A stretch of DNA of 64,000 nt from Mixta theicola (lineage in GTDB: Bacteria > Pseudomonadota > Gammaproteobacteria > Enterobacterales > Enterobacteriaceae), in contig NZ_NWUO01000007.1 in the NCBI RefSeq assembly GCF_002895925.1, positions 191,725-255,724 on the forward strand, written 5' to 3'. Made by a program: the position numbers and the translations under genes. Of the stretch, positions 8,406-18,695 are shown in pieces. Position 1 is the stretch's first letter. Every line of letters starts with the position of its first letter. The notes under the pieces were generated by a model, which worked only from the letters and a program-made list of their open reading frames with translations, had not been told where the DNA came from and ran no database searches.

Positions 8406-10574
8406 ATGGTAAATGCGCGTAGTAAAGTTTTTGCGGCATCCGCTTCGGCGGGCTTATTGAAACGTCCGCTGGCGGTGCTGGTGGCTTTAACCCTGGCGGG
8501 AGGAAGCTCTGTCTTTGCCGCTGAGGAAACGCTGGTGGTTGATGCAGCAGCCGACGCACCGCAGGAAAGCGCCTGGGGACCGGCAGCGACTATCGCCGCT
8601 AAGCACAGCGCAACCGGCACTAAAACCGATACGCCAATTGAAAAGAATCCGCAGTCGGTATCGGTCATCACGCGTCAGGAAATGGATACCCATCAGCCTG
8701 CATCAGTTAAAGAAGCGCTGGGCTATACGCCGGGCGTGACGGTTTCTACGCGCGGCGCGTCAAACACTTATGATGCGGTTAAAATTCGTGGTTTTGGTTC
8801 AGTCAATCAGAATAACTACCTGGACGGTCTGAAACTGCAGGGCGACTTCTATAACGAAGTGATTATCGATCCCTATATGCTTGAGCGCGTTGAACTGCTG
8901 CGCGGCCCAACCTCCGTGCTGTATGGCAAAAGCAGTCCGGGCGGGATTATTACCATGACCAGCAAACGCCCTACAACAGAACCGCTGCGTGAAGTGCAGT
9001 TCAAGATGGGCACCGATAATCTGTGGCAGACCGGATTTGATTTCAGCAATGCGCTGGATGATGCCGGTGTGTATTCCTGGCGGCTTACCGGCGTGGCTCG
9101 CTCGACTGACGCTCAGCAAGATCGTGCAAAAGAAAAACGCTACTCTATCGCTCCGGCCTTTACCTGGCGTCCGGATGATAAAACTAACCTGACGCTGTTG
9201 GCTAACCTGCAGGATTCGCCGGAGACCGGTTATTACGGCTGGTTGCCAAAAGAGGGAACCGTAGAGTCACTACCGAACGGTTCCCATCTGCCGGTTAGCT
9301 TCAACGAGGGTGCCCGCAACAATACCTATTCTCTGTCGCATAAATTAGTCGGTTACAGCTTTGAACACGGCTTTAACGACATTTTTACGGTGCGTCAGAA
9401 CCTGCGTTATGTAGAGGCAAAAACCTCGCAGAAAAGTATCTATGGTTACGGCATTGACGCCAGCAATCCTTATATCCTGAAGCGTAGCACCGTCGTTGAT
9501 AATGAAAAATTACACAACTTCGCCGTTGATACGCAGCTTGAAAGCAAGTTTGCTACGGCAGGAGTTACGCACACGCTGTTAACAGGTATCGACTTCCAGC
9601 AGATGCGTAACGATATCAATGCCCTCTTTGGCACCGGAACGGATTTGGATTTACGTAACCCGGATTACAGCGATTATGATTTTGGTTCTGCCACGCCTTA
9701 TCAACAAAACAAGCAGAAGCAGACCGGTATTTATGTGCAGGATCAGGCGGAGTGGAACCGGTTTGTTCTGACCGCAGGCGGACGCTACGACTGGTTAAAA
9801 CAGTCTACGCGCGCTTACCAGGCGTCCAACTATACCGAACGCAGCGACAGTCAGTTTACCGGCCGAGTGGGGCTGAACTATCTGTTTGATAATGGTATTA
9901 CGCCTTACGTTAGCTATAGCGAATCGTTCGAACCTAACTCCGGCGCGGACTACGCAGGCAATACCTTTAAGCCTTCTAAAGGCCGTCAGTATGAAGCTGG
10001 CGTTAAATATGTGCCGAAAGATCAGCCGATAGTTTTGACCGCAGCCCTTTATCAGCTGACCAAAACCAACAACCTAATGTCCGATCCTGCTCACGTTTTT
10101 CAATCGGTACAGGGTGGGGAAATTCGCTCGCGCGGCGTAGAGCTGGAGGCAAAAGCGGCGCTGACGGCGAATATCAATATGACCGCGTCCTATACCTATA
10201 CTGATGCGGAATATACCAAAGATACCACGCTGAAAGGCAATACGCCGGAACAGGTACCGAAACATATGGCCTCATTATGGGGCGATTACACCTTTAATAA
10301 CGGCCCGTTAAGCGGTTTAACGCTGGGCACCGGCGGCCGTCTGATCGGCTCCAGCTATGGCGATCCTGCTAATACCTTTAAGGTTGGCAGCGCCGCGGTC
10401 TGGGATGCGGTGGTGAAATACGATCTCGGCCGTTTCGGCATGTATGGCTCCAGCGTAGCGTTAAACGTTAATAACCTGCTGGATCGCGAATATGTCGCTA
10501 GCTGCTTCCAGACTTATGGCTGTTTCTGGGGCGCTGAACGCCAGGTGGTTGCTACCGCAACATTCCGTTTCTAA
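8406..10574 (+). CDS. fhuA: Ferrichrome outer-membrane receptor FhuA (TonB-dependent)
   Basis: 722 residues. A long signal peptide ends at about residue 38 (SSVFAA). A TonB box-like segment EETLVVDA comes next, then the plug domain with IEKNPQSVSVI and LRGPTSVLYGKSSPGG, then a 22-strand beta barrel. The C-terminus, with YGCFWGAERQVVATATFRF, is a near-exact match to E. coli FhuA and ends in the Phe needed for BAM assembly. It imports ferric hydroxamate siderophores such as ferrichrome into the periplasm. It is first in the fhuACDB operon, with fhuC starting 53 bp later. Related receptors serve as phage and colicin receptors in E. coli; whether this one does cannot be told. Confidence 0.97.
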   Translation: MVNARSKVFAASASAGLLKRPLAVLVALTLAGGSSVFAAEETLVVDAAADAPQESAWGPAATIAAKHSATGTKTDTPIEKNPQSVSVITRQEMDTHQPASVKEALGYTPGVTVSTRGASNTYDAVKIRGFGSVNQNNYLDGLKLQGDFYNEVIIDPYMLERVELLRGPTSVLYGKSSPGGIITMTSKRPTTEPLREVQFKMGTDNLWQTGFDFSNALDDAGVYSWRLTGVARSTDAQQDRAKEKRYSIAPAFTWRPDDKTNLTLLANLQDSPETGYYGWLPKEGTVESLPNGSHLPVSFNEGARNNTYSLSHKLVGYSFEHGFNDIFTVRQNLRYVEAKTSQKSIYGYGIDASNPYILKRSTVVDNEKLHNFAVDTQLESKFATAGVTHTLLTGIDFQQMRNDINALFGTGTDLDLRNPDYSDYDFGSATPYQQNKQKQTGIYVQDQAEWNRFVLTAGGRYDWLKQSTRAYQASNYTERSDSQFTGRVGLNYLFDNGITPYVSYSESFEPNSGADYAGNTFKPSKGRQYEAGVKYVPKDQPIVLTAALYQLTKTNNLMSDPAHVFQSVQGGEIRSRGVELEAKAALTANINMTASYTYTDAEYTKDTTLKGNTPEQVPKHMASLWGDYTFNNGPLSGLTLGTGGRLIGSSYGDPANTFKVGSAAVWDAVVKYDLGRFGMYGSSVALNVNNLLDREYVASCFQTYGCFWGAERQVVATATFRF

Positions 10575-10585
10575 ATCCATCCATC

Positions 10586-10609
10586 CGGGCGCGGCTTTGG
10601 TCGTGCCCG
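10586..10609 (+). other. Intercistronic hairpin between fhuA and fhuC
   Basis: CGGGCGCG (10586-10593) pairs with CGTGCCCG (10602-10609), one G-U pair included, around an eight-base loop. No T tract follows, so it is more likely a processing or stabilising element that lowers fhuCDB expression relative to fhuA than a terminator. Confidence 0.35.
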
Positions 10610-10627
10610 TCACCGTTGAAGATAACC

Positions 10628-11422
10628 ATGTCACATCAGCTGCCACAGGAAACGACCTTCACGCTTGATCAAGTCAGTTTTCGCGTGCCCGGGCGTACGC
10701 TGCTGCATCCTCTCTCGCTCTCATTTCCCAGCGGTAAAGTCACCGGCTTGATCGGTCATAACGGCTCCGGGAAATCTACCCTGCTGAAAATGTTAGGCCG
10801 CCATCAGCCCGCCAGCGAAGGCCGCGTGCTGTTAAATGATAAACCGCTGGATGAATGGAACAGCAAAGCCTTTGCCCGTCAGGTCGCCTATTTGCCGCAG
10901 CAGCTGCCTGCGGCGGAGGGAATGACGGTGCGGGAACTGGTGGCGGTGGGCCGCTACCCGTGGCACGGCGCGCTGGGCCGCTATGGCGAAGAGGATCGTC
11001 AGCGCGTAGAGGAAGCGATTGCGCTGGTTGGGCTGAAACCGTTTGCTCAGCGGCTGGTGGATAGCCTCTCCGGTGGGGAGCGTCAGCGCGCCTGGCTGGC
11101 GATGCTGGTGGCGCAGAACAGTCGCTGCCTGCTGCTTGATGAGCCCACCTCGGCGCTGGACATCGCACATCAGGTTGAGGTGCTGGCGCTGATCCAGCGT
11201 CTTAGTCAGCAGCGTGGGCTGACGGTAATTGCCGTTCTGCACGATATTAATATGGCGGCGCGCTATTGTGACTCACTGGTGGCGCTACGCGGCGGCGAGA
11301 TGATCGCCCAGGGCGAGCCGGCAGAGATTATGCACAGCGAAGTGCTGGAGCGAATTTATAATATTCCTATGGGCATTCTGCCGCACCCGCAGGGTGGCGC
11401 GCCGGTCAGCTTTGTTTACTGA
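10628..11422 (+). CDS. fhuC: Ferrichrome ABC transporter ATP-binding protein FhuC
   Basis: 264 residues from the ATG at 10628; a TTG four codons upstream would be in frame but adds nothing family-like. Walker A is GHNGSGKST, the ABC signature is LSGGERQR, and Walker B is CLLLDEPTSALD followed by the switch His in VLHDI. It energises import of ferric hydroxamates across the inner membrane through FhuB. It matches E. coli FhuC along its whole length, including the C-terminal VSFVY. It is second in the fhuACDB operon, with 15 bp to fhuD. Confidence 0.95.
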   Translation: MSHQLPQETTFTLDQVSFRVPGRTLLHPLSLSFPSGKVTGLIGHNGSGKSTLLKMLGRHQPASEGRVLLNDKPLDEWNSKAFARQVAYLPQQLPAAEGMTVRELVAVGRYPWHGALGRYGEEDRQRVEEAIALVGLKPFAQRLVDSLSGGERQRAWLAMLVAQNSRCLLLDEPTSALDIAHQVEVLALIQRLSQQRGLTVIAVLHDINMAARYCDSLVALRGGEMIAQGEPAEIMHSEVLERIYNIPMGILPHPQGGAPVSFVY

Positions 11423-11437
11423 TACAAGGATGTGGCT

Positions 11438-12313
11438 ATGTTGCCAATAACACGTCGTCGCCTGCTTGCCGCTATGGCGCTCTCTCCGCTGCTTTGGCAG
11501 CAAACGCTGCGGGCCGAAACGCTCGATCCGCAGCGGGTGGTCGCCCTTGAATGGTTGCCGATTGAATTGATGATGGCGCTGGGCGTGGTGCCGATGGCCG
11601 CCGCTGAGCTCTTTAACTATCGCGCCTGGGTTGGCAAGCCTGAACTGCCCGCCAGCGTGACAGACGTCGGGCTGCGCACCGAGCCGAACCTCGAACTGCT
11701 GACGCAGCTCAAACCCTCCTTAATTCTTTACTCCAGCGGCTATGGCCCGTCTCCGCAGACGCTATCGCGCATTGCCCCCAGCCAGGGATTCGCCTTTAAC
11801 AACGGTGACGGCAAACCGTTAACGACGGCACGCCAGTCGTTAATGCAGCTGGCGCAGCGCATCGGCAAAATGCCGCAGGCGCAGGCGCATCTGGCGATGT
11901 TCGATAGCTTTATTGCCGATATGCGCACGCGCCTGGCACCGCGTGCGGCGAAGCCGCTGCTGTTGATGTCGTTGATTGATAACCGTCACGCGATTGTCTT
12001 TGGCAAAGGCAGCTTGTTTTTAGAGGTGATGCAGCGCCTTGGCTTACAGAACGCCTGGCAGGGCGAAACGAACTTCTGGGGCAGCGCGGTGATTGGCATC
12101 GAGCGTCTGGCGACGATCCGCGATGCGGATGCGATTTGCCTGAGCCACGGCGACGATACGTTGATGAAGCAGGTCGCGGCTACCGAGCTTTGGCAGTCGC
12201 TGCCTTTTGTTCGTCAGCAGCGCTTTACCCGCGTATCGACCGTCTGGTTTTATGGCGCGACGCTCTCGGCGATGGAGTTTTGTCGTATTCTCGCTAACGT
12301 ACTGGAGGCATGA
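11438..12313 (+). CDS. fhuD: Ferrichrome-binding periplasmic protein FhuD
   Basis: 291 residues. The ATG at 11438 lies seven bases after AAGGA; a GTG at 11432 is too close to that sequence. The N-terminus MLPITRRRLLAAMALSPLL is a twin-arginine-type signal, as in E. coli FhuD, followed by a cleavage site near LRAE. The rest is a type III (BtuF-like) binding-protein fold that hands ferric hydroxamates to FhuB. The stop overlaps the fhuB start (ATGATG), showing translational coupling. Confidence 0.94.
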   Translation: MLPITRRRLLAAMALSPLLWQQTLRAETLDPQRVVALEWLPIELMMALGVVPMAAAELFNYRAWVGKPELPASVTDVGLRTEPNLELLTQLKPSLILYSSGYGPSPQTLSRIAPSQGFAFNNGDGKPLTTARQSLMQLAQRIGKMPQAQAHLAMFDSFIADMRTRLAPRAAKPLLLMSLIDNRHAIVFGKGSLFLEVMQRLGLQNAWQGETNFWGSAVIGIERLATIRDADAICLSHGDDTLMKQVAATELWQSLPFVRQQRFTRVSTVWFYGATLSAMEFCRILANVLEA

Positions 12314-14295
12314 TGCGCAGGCGTTTCGCTTTCCCGTTGATGCCAATCGGCGCGCTGTTTCTGTGCGCGCTGGCGTTAACCGGCCTGAATTTTACTCATC
12401 ATCTGCCGCAGCCGCAGTGGCTGAACGCTTTATGGCAGCCGGACCGCGATAATATCGATCAGATGGTCTTTCATTTTAGCCTGCTGCCACGGCTGGCGGT
12501 GGCGCTGCTGGCCGGGGCCGGGCTGGGGCTGGTCGGCGTGCTTTTTCAGCAGGTACTGCGTAACCCGCTGGCGGAACCGACCACGCTCGGCGTGGCGAGC
12601 GGCGCCCAGCTTGGCATTACGGTTGCGACGCTGTGGGCGCTGCCGGGCGGTATGCTCACGCAGCAGATTGCCGCGATGACGGGCGCGGTACTGATCGGCC
12701 TGCTGGTATTTGGGATCGCCTGGGGAAAACGGCTGTCGCCGGTGACCCTGATCCTCGCCGGACTGGTGATGAGCCTGTACTGCGGCGCGGTCAATCAAAT
12801 CTTTGCTATTTTCAATCACGACAGGCTACAGAACCTGTTCTTGTGGAGCACGGGTTCGTTAAGCCAGCAGGACTGGAGTAACGTGACTTTTTTGCTGCCG
12901 CGCCTGCTGCTGGGCTTTGTGCTGGCGCTGCTGCTAAGGCGGCCGCTGACGGTGCTGGGACTGGATGATGGCGTAGCAAAAAATCTCGGTATGGCGCTGT
13001 CGCTGGTGCGGCTGGCGGCGCTGGGGCTGGCTATCGTGCTGAGCGGTATGCTGGTGAATGCCGTCGGTATCGTCGCGTTTATCGCCCTGTTTTCACCGCT
13101 GATGGCGAAGCTGCTGGGCGCGCGCCGTCTGGTTAGCCGTATGTTACTGGCTCCGCTGCTGGGCGCGCTGCTGCTCTGGCTGACGGACCAGTGCGTGATT
13201 TGGCTGACCGATAACTGGCGTGAGGTTTCAACCGGCACCTTAACGGCGCTGGTCGGCGCGCCGATCCTGCTATGGCTGCTGCCGCGCCTGCGCACCGGCG
13301 CGGTGCCGCCGCCGCTTAGCCAGGGCGATCGCGTGCCTGCGGAACGTCAGCATGTCGTGCTATGGGCGCTGGCGGCGCTTGGCGTGCTGCTGCTGTTGGC
13401 GGCGACTGCCCTGTCGCTGGGGCGCGATGCGCACGGCTGGCTGTGGGCGAGTGGCGATCTCTGGCATCAGCTGCAGCCGTGGCGCGCGCCGCGCATGACC
13501 GCCGCGCTGGCGGCAGGCGTGATGCTTGGCGTGGCGGGTAGCCTGATTCAGCGCCTGACCGGTAATCCGATGGCCAGCCCGGAAGTGCTGGGCATTAGCT
13601 CTGGCGCAGCCTGCGGCGTGGTGCTGATGTTGTTTCTGGTGCCGGGCGACGCCTTTGTCTGGCTGCTCCCTGCCGGTAGCCTCGGCGCGGCGGCCACGCT
13701 GCTGCTGATTATGCTGGTTGCCGGACGCGGCGGTTTTTCACCGGAGCGTATGCTGCTGGCGGGGATGGCCTTCAGTACCGCCTTTACCACTTTACTGGCG
13801 ATGCTGTTGGCCAGCGGCGATCCGCGTATGGCGCAGCTGCTGAGCTGGGTATCTGGCTCGACCTATGGCGTAGATGCGGGGCAGGCGCTGCGCACCGCGC
13901 TGGTGGCCGTAGTGCTGGTCGCTATTGCTCCGTTTGCCAGCCGCTGGCTAACCATTTTGCCGTTGGGCAGCGCCACGGCGCGCTCAATTGGCGTGGCGCT
14001 AATGCCGGCGCGTCTTAGCCTGCTGCTGCTGGCCGCCGCGCTGACTGCCGCCGCGACGTTGACCATCGGACCGCTAAGCTTTATCGGCCTGATGGCGCCG
14101 CATATCGCGCGAATGTTGGGGTTCCGGCGGGCATTGCCGCAGGTGGTGGTTGCGGCGCTAATGGGCGGCGGCCTGATGATTGTGGCCGACTGGTGCGGCA
14201 GAATGGCGGCGTTTCCGGATCAGATCCCGGCGGGGTTGCTGGCCACCTTTATCGGCGCGCCTTACTTTGTCTGGCTGCTGCGGAAAGTGAAATAA
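12310..14295 (+). CDS. fhuB: Ferrichrome ABC transporter permease FhuB
   Basis: 661 residues, the usual double length. Two FecCD/BtuC-type permease halves are fused in one chain. Each half has about ten hydrophobic segments and the coupling region seen as NPLAEPTTLGVASG in the first half and NPMASPEVLGISSG in the second, which contacts FhuC. Two adjacent ATGs (12310 and 12313) are possible starts, both overlapping the fhuD stop. It forms the inner-membrane channel for ferric hydroxamates and is the last gene of the operon, convergent with hemL. Confidence 0.95.
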   Translation: MMRRRFAFPLMPIGALFLCALALTGLNFTHHLPQPQWLNALWQPDRDNIDQMVFHFSLLPRLAVALLAGAGLGLVGVLFQQVLRNPLAEPTTLGVASGAQLGITVATLWALPGGMLTQQIAAMTGAVLIGLLVFGIAWGKRLSPVTLILAGLVMSLYCGAVNQIFAIFNHDRLQNLFLWSTGSLSQQDWSNVTFLLPRLLLGFVLALLLRRPLTVLGLDDGVAKNLGMALSLVRLAALGLAIVLSGMLVNAVGIVAFIALFSPLMAKLLGARRLVSRMLLAPLLGALLLWLTDQCVIWLTDNWREVSTGTLTALVGAPILLWLLPRLRTGAVPPPLSQGDRVPAERQHVVLWALAALGVLLLLAATALSLGRDAHGWLWASGDLWHQLQPWRAPRMTAALAAGVMLGVAGSLIQRLTGNPMASPEVLGISSGAACGVVLMLFLVPGDAFVWLLPAGSLGAAATLLLIMLVAGRGGFSPERMLLAGMAFSTAFTTLLAMLLASGDPRMAQLLSWVSGSTYGVDAGQALRTALVAVVLVAIAPFASRWLTILPLGSATARSIGVALMPARLSLLLLAAALTAAATLTIGPLSFIGLMAPHIARMLGFRRALPQVVVAALMGGGLMIVADWCGRMAAFPDQIPAGLLATFIGAPYFVWLLRKVK

Positions 14296-14296
14296 A

Positions 14297-14320
14297 AACG
14301 GGCGCCGCAGGGTGCCCGTT
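14297..14320 (-). terminator. Terminator between convergent fhuB and hemL
   Basis: AACGGGC (14297-14303) pairs with GCCCGTT (14314-14320). On the minus strand the stem is followed by TTTTATTTC, so it best terminates hemL. On the plus strand it follows the fhuB stop directly but lacks a T run. Confidence 0.65.
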
Positions 14321-14378
14321 AAAGAGGGATGATAACACGTACAGGTTGTTTAGCCGTTAAGCCGCCTGCGCTAAATCC

Positions 14379-15659
14379 TTACAACCGCGCAAAGCTGCGG
14401 CGTGCTGCATCAACGGTGCGCTGAATATCTTCGGCGCTGTGCGCCAGCGACATAAAGCCCGCCTCAAACGCCGACGGCGCCAGGTAAACGCCTTCATCCA
14501 GCATCATATGGAAGAAACGCTTAAAGCGCTCGGTATCACAGCGCGTCACATCGTCATAGCAGGTGACTTCTGCCGCATCGGTGAAGAACAGGCCGAACAT
14601 GCCGCCGACGTGGTTAACCACCAGCGGGATATTTTCCTCCTGCGCCGCCGCCCGTAAACCCTGCGCCAGCTGCGTGGTCAGCTCGGTTAGCGTGGCGTGC
14701 GTGCCGGGCTGAGCGATTTCCGTCAGGCAGGCGTAACCGGCCGCCATCGCGATCGGGTTGCCGGAGAGCGTACCGGCCTGGTAAACCGGCCCCGTCGGTG
14801 CCAGCGCCTCCATCACGTCGCGACGTCCGCCAAATGCGCCTACCGGCATCCCGCCGCCGATAATTTTGCCCAGGCAGGTCAGGTCCGGCGTTACGCCATA
14901 GTGGGCCTGAGCGCCGCCCAGCGCCACGCGGAAGCCGGTCATCACCTCATCGATAATCAGCAGCGCGCCAAATTCATCACACAGCGCGCGCAGGCCCGGC
15001 AGAAAATCAGGCTGCGGCGGAATACAGTTCATATTGCCCGCCACTGGCTCAACGATAATACAGGCGATTTCATGCGGGTATTGCTCGAACGCGGCGCGCA
15101 CCGACGCCAGATCGTTATAGGTACAGGTCAGAGTATGCTTTGCGAAATCCGCCGGGACGCCGGGCGAGTTCGGCTGACCGAGGGTTAGCGCGCCGGAGCC
15201 CGCTTTCACCAGCAGGCAGTCGGCATGGCCGTGATAACAGCCTTCGAATTTGATGATCTTATCGCGCTGGATGAAACCGCGCGCCAGGCGAATGGCGCTC
15301 ATGGTGGCTTCGGTGCCGGAGTTAACCATCCGCACCATTTCCATCGACGGCACCAGTTCGCAGACCAGCTCTGCCATCTTCACTTCCATTTCGGTCGGCG
15401 CGCCAAAGCTCAATCCGCGCTCCGCCGCCTCGATTACCGCGCTGCGGATCGCCGGATGATTATGGCCCAGCACCATCGGTCCCCAGGAACCCACATAATC
15501 GATATAGGCTTTGCCGTCGGCATCGTACAGCCAGGCACCATCGGCACGCTCAATAAATAACGGGACGCCGCCGACGCCGGTAAAGGCGCGTACCGGCGAG
15601 TTTACGCCGCCGGGAATGGAACGCTGCGCCTGCTGATACAGGTTTTCGGACTTACTCAT
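14379..15659 (-). CDS. hemL: Glutamate-1-semialdehyde 2,1-aminomutase
   Basis: 426 residues, full length. It is a class III PLP aminotransferase-fold enzyme that converts glutamate-1-semialdehyde to 5-aminolevulinate, the second step of the C5 haem pathway. The Lys that binds PLP lies in [19 protein letters not shown]. The N-terminal [12 protein letters not shown] and the segment [17 protein letters not shown] are family hallmarks. It is a monocistronic gene, convergent with fhuB and divergent from clcA. Confidence 0.97.
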   Translation of the reverse strand: MSKSENLYQQAQRSIPGGVNSPVRAFTGVGGVPLFIERADGAWLYDADGKAYIDYVGSWGPMVLGHNHPAIRSAVIEAAERGLSFGAPTEMEVKMAELVCELVPSMEMVRMVNSGTEATMSAIRLARGFIQRDKIIKFEGCYHGHADCLLVKAGSGALTLGQPNSPGVPADFAKHTLTCTYNDLASVRAAFEQYPHEIACIIVEPVAGNMNCIPPQPDFLPGLRALCDEFGALLIIDEVMTGFRVALGGAQAHYGVTPDLTCLGKIIGGGMPVGAFGGRRDVMEALAPTGPVYQAGTLSGNPIAMAAGYACLTEIAQPGTHATLTELTTQLAQGLRAAAQEENIPLVVNHVGGMFGLFFTDAAEVTCYDDVTRCDTERFKRFFHMMLDEGVYLAPSAFEAGFMSLAHSAEDIQRTVDAARRSFARL

Positions 15660-15870
15660 GAATCGGCTCCTGAATGAAAGAAAAACCCGGTCATTCTACG
15701 GGAACTTAGGGACGCGTTGAAGGCGCACGGAGTGAGATTGATAACAAAGTGTCTGAACTCTCCGCGCTTTGTTTGCCAACGCGCTGGCAAGAGGAGTATT
15801 GCGCAGAATGACATTTTTTGCCCCTGCATACGGTGCGGCGTATGATACCGGCCTCCATTAACTTCCTGAT

Positions 15871-17298
15871 ATGAGCGTTATGAGCGAAACACCCACTTCC
15901 ACTGAGCAGCTGCATGTGGTTCCCCTGCGTCGTACCGATTTTCTGCGGATGCTGCTGCGGCGTGATAAAACGCCCGTGGCGATTCTGATTGTCGCAGGCA
16001 TCGTCGGCACGCTGGCCGGGCTGACTGGCGTTGTCTTTGAGAAAGCGGTAACGGCGGTACAGGTCTGGCGCCTGGGCATGGTTGCCAGCACCGGCGAGCG
16101 TCTGTGGCTGGCTTTTCCGCTGGCCTTTTTATTGTCTGCGGTACTGGCCGCCTTTGGGTACTGGCTGGTGCGTCGCTTTGCGCCGGAGGCGGGCGGCTCC
16201 GGGATCCCGGAAATCGAAGGGGCGCTTGAAGAGCTGCGTCCGGTACGCTGGTGGCGCGTTATACCGGTTAAATTCCTTGGCGGTATGGGGACGCTGGGGG
16301 CCGGAATGGTGCTGGGAAGGGAAGGGCCGACGGTGCAGCTGGGCGGCAACGTCGGGCGCATGGTGCTGGATCTGTTTCGTATGCGCAGCGCCGAAGCGCG
16401 CCATTCGCTGCTGGCAACCGGCGCCGCCGCCGGGCTTTCCGCCGCGTTTAATGCGCCGCTGGCCGGGATTCTGTTTATTATCGAAGAGATGCGTTTGCAG
16501 TTTCGCTACAGCCTGATTTCGATTAAGGCGGTCTTTATCGGCGTGATTATGTCGAGCATCGTGTTTCGCTATTTTAACGGCGAGCATGCGGTAATTGCCG
16601 TCGGCAAGCTTGCCAGCGCGCCCATCAATACGCTGTGGCTCTATCTACTGCTGGGAATGTTATTTGGCATTGTCGGCGTGCTGTTTAATCGCCTGATTTT
16701 TATTACGCAGGACTTTTTTCAGCGGCTGCACGGCGGCGCGATGAAAAAAGCGCTGATTATCGGGGCGCTGCTGGGCGGCCTGTGCGGTATTCTCGCCGTG
16801 ATTGAGCCGGAAGCGGCGGGCGGCGGATTCAGCCTGATCCCCATCGCGGCGGCAGGACACTATACCGTAGGGGTGCTGCTGTTTATTTTTATCGCGCGGG
16901 TGATAACCACGCTGCTGTGCTTCAGTTCGGGCGCGCCGGGCGGTATCTTCGCGCCGATGCTGGCGTTGGGTACGCTGTTGGGCACCGCCTTCGGCATGGC
17001 CAGCGCCGCGCTGCTGCCCTCGTTAACGCTTGAACCGGGCACCTTTGCCATTGCCGGCATGGGGGCGCTGTTTGCCGCCTCGGTGCGTGCGCCGTTGACC
17101 GGCATCGTGCTGGTGCTGGAGATGACCGATAATTATCAGCTGATTTTGCCGATGATTATTACCTGTCTCGGCGCTACGCTGCTGGCGCAGTTTCTCGGCG
17201 GCAAGCCGCTGTACTCCTCGCTGCTGGCCAGGACGCTGGCGAAGCAGCAGGCGCAGCAGGAGATGGAAAAGGCACAGAGTGCGAGGGCGAATACTTGA
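15871..17298 (+). CDS. clcA: H+/Cl- exchange transporter ClcA
   Basis: 475 residues. All CLC signatures are present: [17 protein letters not shown] with the gating Glu, the internal proton Glu in [21 protein letters not shown], and the C-terminal chloride-site Tyr in [10 protein letters not shown]. The antiporter exchanges two chlorides for one proton and supports extreme acid resistance by removing charge during amino-acid decarboxylation. Lysine decarboxylase LdcC in the same window fits that role. The start could be the ATG at 15871 or the one at 15880; neither has a clear Shine-Dalgarno sequence. Confidence 0.95.
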   Translation: MSVMSETPTSTEQLHVVPLRRTDFLRMLLRRDKTPVAILIVAGIVGTLAGLTGVVFEKAVTAVQVWRLGMVASTGERLWLAFPLAFLLSAVLAAFGYWLVRRFAPEAGGSGIPEIEGALEELRPVRWWRVIPVKFLGGMGTLGAGMVLGREGPTVQLGGNVGRMVLDLFRMRSAEARHSLLATGAAAGLSAAFNAPLAGILFIIEEMRLQFRYSLISIKAVFIGVIMSSIVFRYFNGEHAVIAVGKLASAPINTLWLYLLLGMLFGIVGVLFNRLIFITQDFFQRLHGGAMKKALIIGALLGGLCGILAVIEPEAAGGGFSLIPIAAAGHYTVGVLLFIFIARVITTLLCFSSGAPGGIFAPMLALGTLLGTAFGMASAALLPSLTLEPGTFAIAGMGALFAASVRAPLTGIVLVLEMTDNYQLILPMIITCLGATLLAQFLGGKPLYSSLLARTLAKQQAQQEMEKAQSARANT

Positions 17299-17377
17299 TT
17301 GCTGCACCAGGCTATTAGATAATATTGACAAGCGCGGCCATTTCTGGCCTGAGCCGGATTAATTGCGGAGTGTTTCA

Positions 17378-17725
17378 ATGAGTGATGATGTAGCAGCACT
17401 GCCGCTGCAATTTACCGAGGCGGCAGCCAGTAAGGTGAAGACCCTGATTGCTGATGAAGATAATCCTGATCTGAAACTGCGGGTTTATATTACCGGCGGC
17501 GGTTGCAGCGGTTTCCAGTACGGTTTCACCTTCGATGATAAAATCAACGACGGCGATATGACCATTGAGAAATCAGGCGTTTCGCTGGTGGTGGATCCGA
17601 TGAGCCTGCAATACCTGGTCGGTGGAGCGGTGGATTATACCGAAGGCCTGGAAGGTTCCCGTTTTATCGTGACCAACCCCAATGCTAAATCCACCTGCGG
17701 CTGTGGCTCTTCCTTCAGCATCTGA
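17378..17725 (+). CDS. erpA: Iron-sulfur cluster insertion protein ErpA
   Basis: 115-residue A-type carrier. Cys43 in GGGCSGFQY and the C-terminal pair Cys107 and Cys109 in [11 protein letters not shown] are the cluster ligands. It delivers Fe-S clusters to apo-proteins, including the isoprenoid enzymes IspG and IspH in E. coli. The ATG at 17378 has a GGAG eight bases upstream; an in-frame TTG at 17363 is rejected. A strong terminator follows. In E. coli yadS comes next, but it is absent here. Confidence 0.96.
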   Translation: MSDDVAALPLQFTEAAASKVKTLIADEDNPDLKLRVYITGGGCSGFQYGFTFDDKINDGDMTIEKSGVSLVVDPMSLQYLVGGAVDYTEGLEGSRFIVTNPNAKSTCGCGSSFSI

Positions 17726-17731
17726 CAGAAG

Positions 17732-17767
17732 AACGTGCTTTACGTCCTGTAAAGCACGTTGATTTTT
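17732..17767 (+). terminator. Terminator of erpA
   Basis: Perfect 12-bp stem AACGTGCTTTAC/GTAAAGCACGTT (17732-17743 with 17749-17760), loop GTCCT, then GATTTTT. Confidence 0.92.
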
Positions 17768-17891
17768 CCTGCCATTCAACGCTAAACAAGCGCATTCCCG
17801 CCTGATTTTCGCTTCCTTTTGCGGCGTCCTTAGCGCGACTTTGATTTTTTGGCCGCTCGGTTGTTATGGGTATAAAAAGCGAAACCTTTAA

Positions 17892-18695
17892 TTAATGCCC
17901 TTCAGACTGCAGCGCCTGGCACAGTTTTTCCGCCGCCAGCACGCTGCGTGGGCCGGGACGACTAAGCCAGTCTCCCGCAATAGCCACTACCGGCACCGAT
18001 AGCTGCGGCTGCCAAAAGCGCACGGCCTGAGCGGCGGCTTTGCTGTCGCCCGGAACAACAATCATATCGGGATGGCGCGCCAGCACCTGCTCGCGGCTGA
18101 CCTGCGGCCAGGGCGCCGCGCTGGCCGCAAAGATATTTTCACCGCCGCACAGCGCCAGCAGCTGGTTTGGTAAGGTTGCGCGCGAGGCGGTAAATAGCGG
18201 CTGCTGACCAAACTGCAAAAACACGCGCCGATGCGTTTGTCCGCCATAGCGCTGTCGCAACGCCTTAAAACGCGCCGCCAGGCGATCTGCGGCACGATGC
18301 GCCTGCTGCGGGGCAGGGCTCCACGCGGCCAGCTGATGCAGCGCGGCGACAATGCTTTCAATTGAGTTGGGATCCAGCCAGATAACCTGCACGCCCAGCG
18401 CCCGCAGCTGATCAATTTGCCGCTGTGGAGAACCACCGCGCCACGCCAGCACCAGATCCGGCTTTAGCGCCAGAATGCGCTCCAGTTTAATACCCTGCCA
18501 GTTAGCCACCTGTTCCAGCGATTTCGCCTCCGGCGGATAGTCGGACCAGGCGCTAACCGCCACCGGCGTTATCCCGGCGGCAAAGGCGAGTTCGGTGAGA
18601 TGCGGCGCCAGCGTGATAACGCGCGGCGCGCTGGCCGCCAGCGCCAGGCTGGAAAACAGCCAGAGCGTCAGCGTTATAAGCGCGCGTTTAGCCAC
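17892..18695 (-). CDS. btuF: Vitamin B12-binding periplasmic protein BtuF
   Basis: 267 residues from a GTG start at 18695. The start gives (M)[19 protein letters not shown], a typical signal peptide that aligns with E. coli BtuF (MAKSLFR...). A longer in-frame extension lies inside mtnN and is rejected. Mature-chain landmarks are [32 protein letters not shown] and [15 protein letters not shown]. It binds cobalamin and delivers it to BtuCD. The start overlaps the mtnN stop by eight bases (GTGGCTAA), so translation is coupled. Confidence 0.94.
   Translation of the reverse strand: MAKRALITLTLWLFSSLALAASAPRVITLAPHLTELAFAAGITPVAVSAWSDYPPEAKSLEQVANWQGIKLERILALKPDLVLAWRGGSPQRQIDQLRALGVQVIWLDPNSIESIVAALHQLAAWSPAPQQAHRAADRLAARFKALRQRYGGQTHRRVFLQFGQQPLFTASRATLPNQLLALCGGENIFAASAAPWPQVSREQVLARHPDMIVVPGDSKAAAQAVRFWQPQLSVPVVAIAGDWLSRPGPRSVLAAEKLCQALQSEGH

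Noticed and set aside
8138..8422. 94-codon plus-strand frame before fhuA
   Set aside because: It spans a terminator and the fhuA promoter, overlaps the fhuA start and has no ribosome-binding site.
15706..15915. 69-codon frame in the hemL-clcA spacer
   Set aside because: It covers the divergent promoter region and overlaps the clcA start.
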